Positions 13,517 through 14,061 of a stretch of 14,061 nt of DNA are shown here, piece after piece. A model generated the notes under the pieces. The model was not told the DNA's origin. It saw nothing but the letters and a program-made list of their open reading frames with translations, and ran no database searches. Position numbers and translations under genes: made by a program. Position 1 is the stretch's first letter; each line of letters starts with the position of its first letter. Origin of the DNA: DATHWB01 sp040905965 (GTDB taxonomy: Bacteria; Actinomycetota; Acidimicrobiia; Spongiisociales; ZC4RG35); NCBI GenBank assembly GCA_040905965.1, contig JBBDQP010000001.1:1-14061 (forward strand). Reading direction: 5' to 3'.

Positions 13517-13617
13517 TCCGGATCCGGTCTCCGGTCGTACGCGTCTGAAGACAAGTCTGATGGACGCGGTACGTGGGTCCTTTCGGTCCGACTCCAATCT
13601 CCTCTTGAGGCGATCGC

Positions 13618-13695
13618 ATGTCGTGCCGTATGCCTACCGCCGGGCCACACCAGGGGCCGAGAATGACCATGTTGTCGATATGGCGGCGGCCGTGA
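13618..13695 (+). CDS. Possible 25-codon upstream ORF in the rpmJ leader
   Basis: The frame ATG 13618 to TGA 13693-13695 encodes 25 residues beginning MSCRMPTAGPHQ. GAGG at 13607-13610 is seven bases before the ATG, a usable ribosome binding site. The stop codon is exactly the three-base loop of the stem at 13687-13701. The sequence has no recognised similarity and no runs of a single amino acid typical of classic attenuators. It could be a leader peptide coupling translation to rpmJ, or chance in GC-rich leader DNA; chance is more likely on this evidence. Confidence 0.2.
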   Translation: MSCRMPTAGPHQGPRMTMLSIWRRP

Positions 13696-13701
13696 CGGCC
13701 G
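13687..13701 (+). promoter_or_regulatory. Hairpin just upstream of the rpmJ ribosome binding site
   Basis: CGGCCG (13687-13692) and CGGCCG (13696-13701) are self-complementary arms forming a six-pair GC stem with a TGA triloop. It ends four bases before GGAG (13706-13709), the rpmJ ribosome binding site. It could limit ribosome access to, or mark the entry site of, the alpha-operon message. S4-mediated control of this operon is known in E. coli, but the structure here is not recognisably the same. Confidence 0.4.
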
Positions 13702-13715
13702 AGATGGAGTGTGAG

Positions 13716-13829
13716 ATGAAGGTTCGTCCTTCAACGAAAAAGATGTGCGAGAAGTGTCGCATCATCCGCCGGCGTGGCCGGGTCTGGGTGATCTGCGAGA
13801 ACCCCCGCCACAAGCAGCGGCAGGGCTGA
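13716..13829 (+). CDS. rpmJ: 50S ribosomal protein L36
   Basis: 37 residues, MKVRPSTKKMCEKCRIIRRR followed by GRVWVICENPRHKQRQG, the canonical bL36 of the zinc-binding type with ligands Cys11, Cys14, Cys27 and His32. The ATG at 13716 follows GGAG (13706-13709) by six bases. An in-frame ATG at 13560 would add 52 residues of no similarity and is not used. L36 stabilises 23S rRNA near the GTPase centre. It is normally preceded by infA, which is missing here, and is followed after three bases by rpsM as usual. Confidence 0.96.
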   Translation: MKVRPSTKKMCEKCRIIRRRGRVWVICENPRHKQRQG

Positions 13830-13832
13830 GCC

Positions 13833-14061
13833 ATGGCGCGTATTGCAGGCGTCGACCTCCCCCGCGACAAGCGGCTCGAGATCGGCCTCACGTACATCTT
13901 CGGAATCGGTTTGACCCGTGCTCAGCAGATCTGCGAATCGTTGAGTATCGACCCCGGCACCAAAGTCCGGGATCTGACTGACGACGAGACGGCGAAGATC
14001 CGCCGCTACATCGATCAGAGCTACACCGTCGAAGGTGACCTGCGCCGCGAGGTGCAGCAGA
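13833..14061 (+). CDS. rpsM: 30S ribosomal protein S13 (partial, 3' end beyond window)
   Basis: The first 76 residues of uS13 are present, starting MARIAGVDLPRDKRLEIGLT with the conserved YIFGIGLTRAQQI, a helix-turn-helix-like region. The typical full length is about 120-126, so roughly 40-50 residues lie outside the window. S13 sits in the 30S head, contacts P-site tRNA and forms inter-subunit bridges with L5. The start is three bases after the rpmJ stop, with only a weak ribosome binding site in the rpmJ end. rpsK, rpsD and rpoA would be expected next. Confidence 0.96.
   Translation, partial: MARIAGVDLPRDKRLEIGLTYIFGIGLTRAQQICESLSIDPGTKVRDLTDDETAKIRRYIDQSYTVEGDLRREVQQ

Larger units (their letters stand above)
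13393..13715 (+). other. 323-base non-coding region before rpmJ; infA absent
   Basis: No gene of ordinary size is found here on either strand. In order it holds the tail of the stop-codon hairpin, the compound hairpin (13423-13480), the promoter boxes (13489-13516), and a structured leader. The leader has CGTACGCGTC (13536-13545) pairing with GACGCGGTACG (13563-13573, one bulged G), and a perfect stem CGGCCG-TGA-CGGCCG at 13687-13701 just upstream of the rpmJ ribosome binding site. A possible 25-codon reading frame is at 13618-13695. I read the frames for the short, acidic S1-like IF-1 protein (usually encoded here) and saw nothing resembling it. Confidence 0.75.

Noticed and set aside
13560..13715. 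52-residue N-terminal extension of L36 from the ATG at 13560
   Set aside because: L36 is 37-38 residues in nearly all bacteria, and the ATG at 13716 has its own ribosome binding site.
1..14061. Mobile elements, CRISPR arrays, tRNA or rRNA genes
   Set aside because: No transposase or integrase motifs, no regularly spaced direct repeats, and no tRNA- or rRNA-like sequence were seen. The only direct repeat of note is the peptide-level one in rpsC.

Overview
This window is the core ribosomal-protein gene cluster (end of str, then S10, spc and the start of the alpha operon) of a high-GC bacterium, all on the + strand. It most resembles Actinomycetota. The L2 C-terminus (GGRHPVSPWGKPEGRTR), the four-cysteine 61-residue S14, the lid-less 180-residue adenylate kinase and the order secY-adk-map all fit that phylum. 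The GTG/ATG starts with tightly overlapping stops and the weak -35/TANNNT promoters also fit. Acidimicrobiia or a related deep lineage is a guess from general resemblance, not a demonstrated placement.

Layout. 1-56: last codons of tuf (EF-Tu). 59-5535: rpsJ, rplC, rplD, rplW, rplB, rpsS, rplV, rpsC, rplP, rpmC, rpsQ (S10 operon). 5532-9458: rplN, rplX, rplE, rpsZ, rpsH, rplF, rplR, rpsE, rpmD, rplO (spc operon). 9573-12216: secY, adk, map (translocon, nucleotide kinase, N-terminal Met removal). 12286-13392: a putative SAM-dependent methyltransferase of unknown substrate. 13393-13715: a long non-coding region with a compound terminator-like hairpin, a promoter and a structured leader. 13716-end: rpmJ and the 5' part of rpsM (alpha operon).

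Most genes overlap by 1, 4 or 8 bases or are separated by fewer than 20 bases, so tuf through rplO reads as one translationally coupled run. The breaks are: a 100-base structured spacer between rpsJ and rplC; a 13-bp hairpin across the rplO stop followed by a 114-base secY leader; a 69-base gap before the methyltransferase gene; and the 323-base region before rpmJ.

Most of the window is ordinary housekeeping. The departures worth attention are: (a) the methyltransferase-like gene between map and rpmJ, with infA (IF-1) missing from its usual place there; (b) a roughly 160-residue basic-then-acidic tail with an internal repeat on ribosomal protein S3; (c) tuf and rpsJ only 2 bases apart, leaving no room for a classical S10 leader, with structure instead before rplC; (d) hairpins over stop codons and a structured rpmJ leader that may hold a small upstream ORF; (e) a His-to-Leu change in the most conserved loop of L2. 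I found no mobile element, CRISPR array, tRNA or rRNA.
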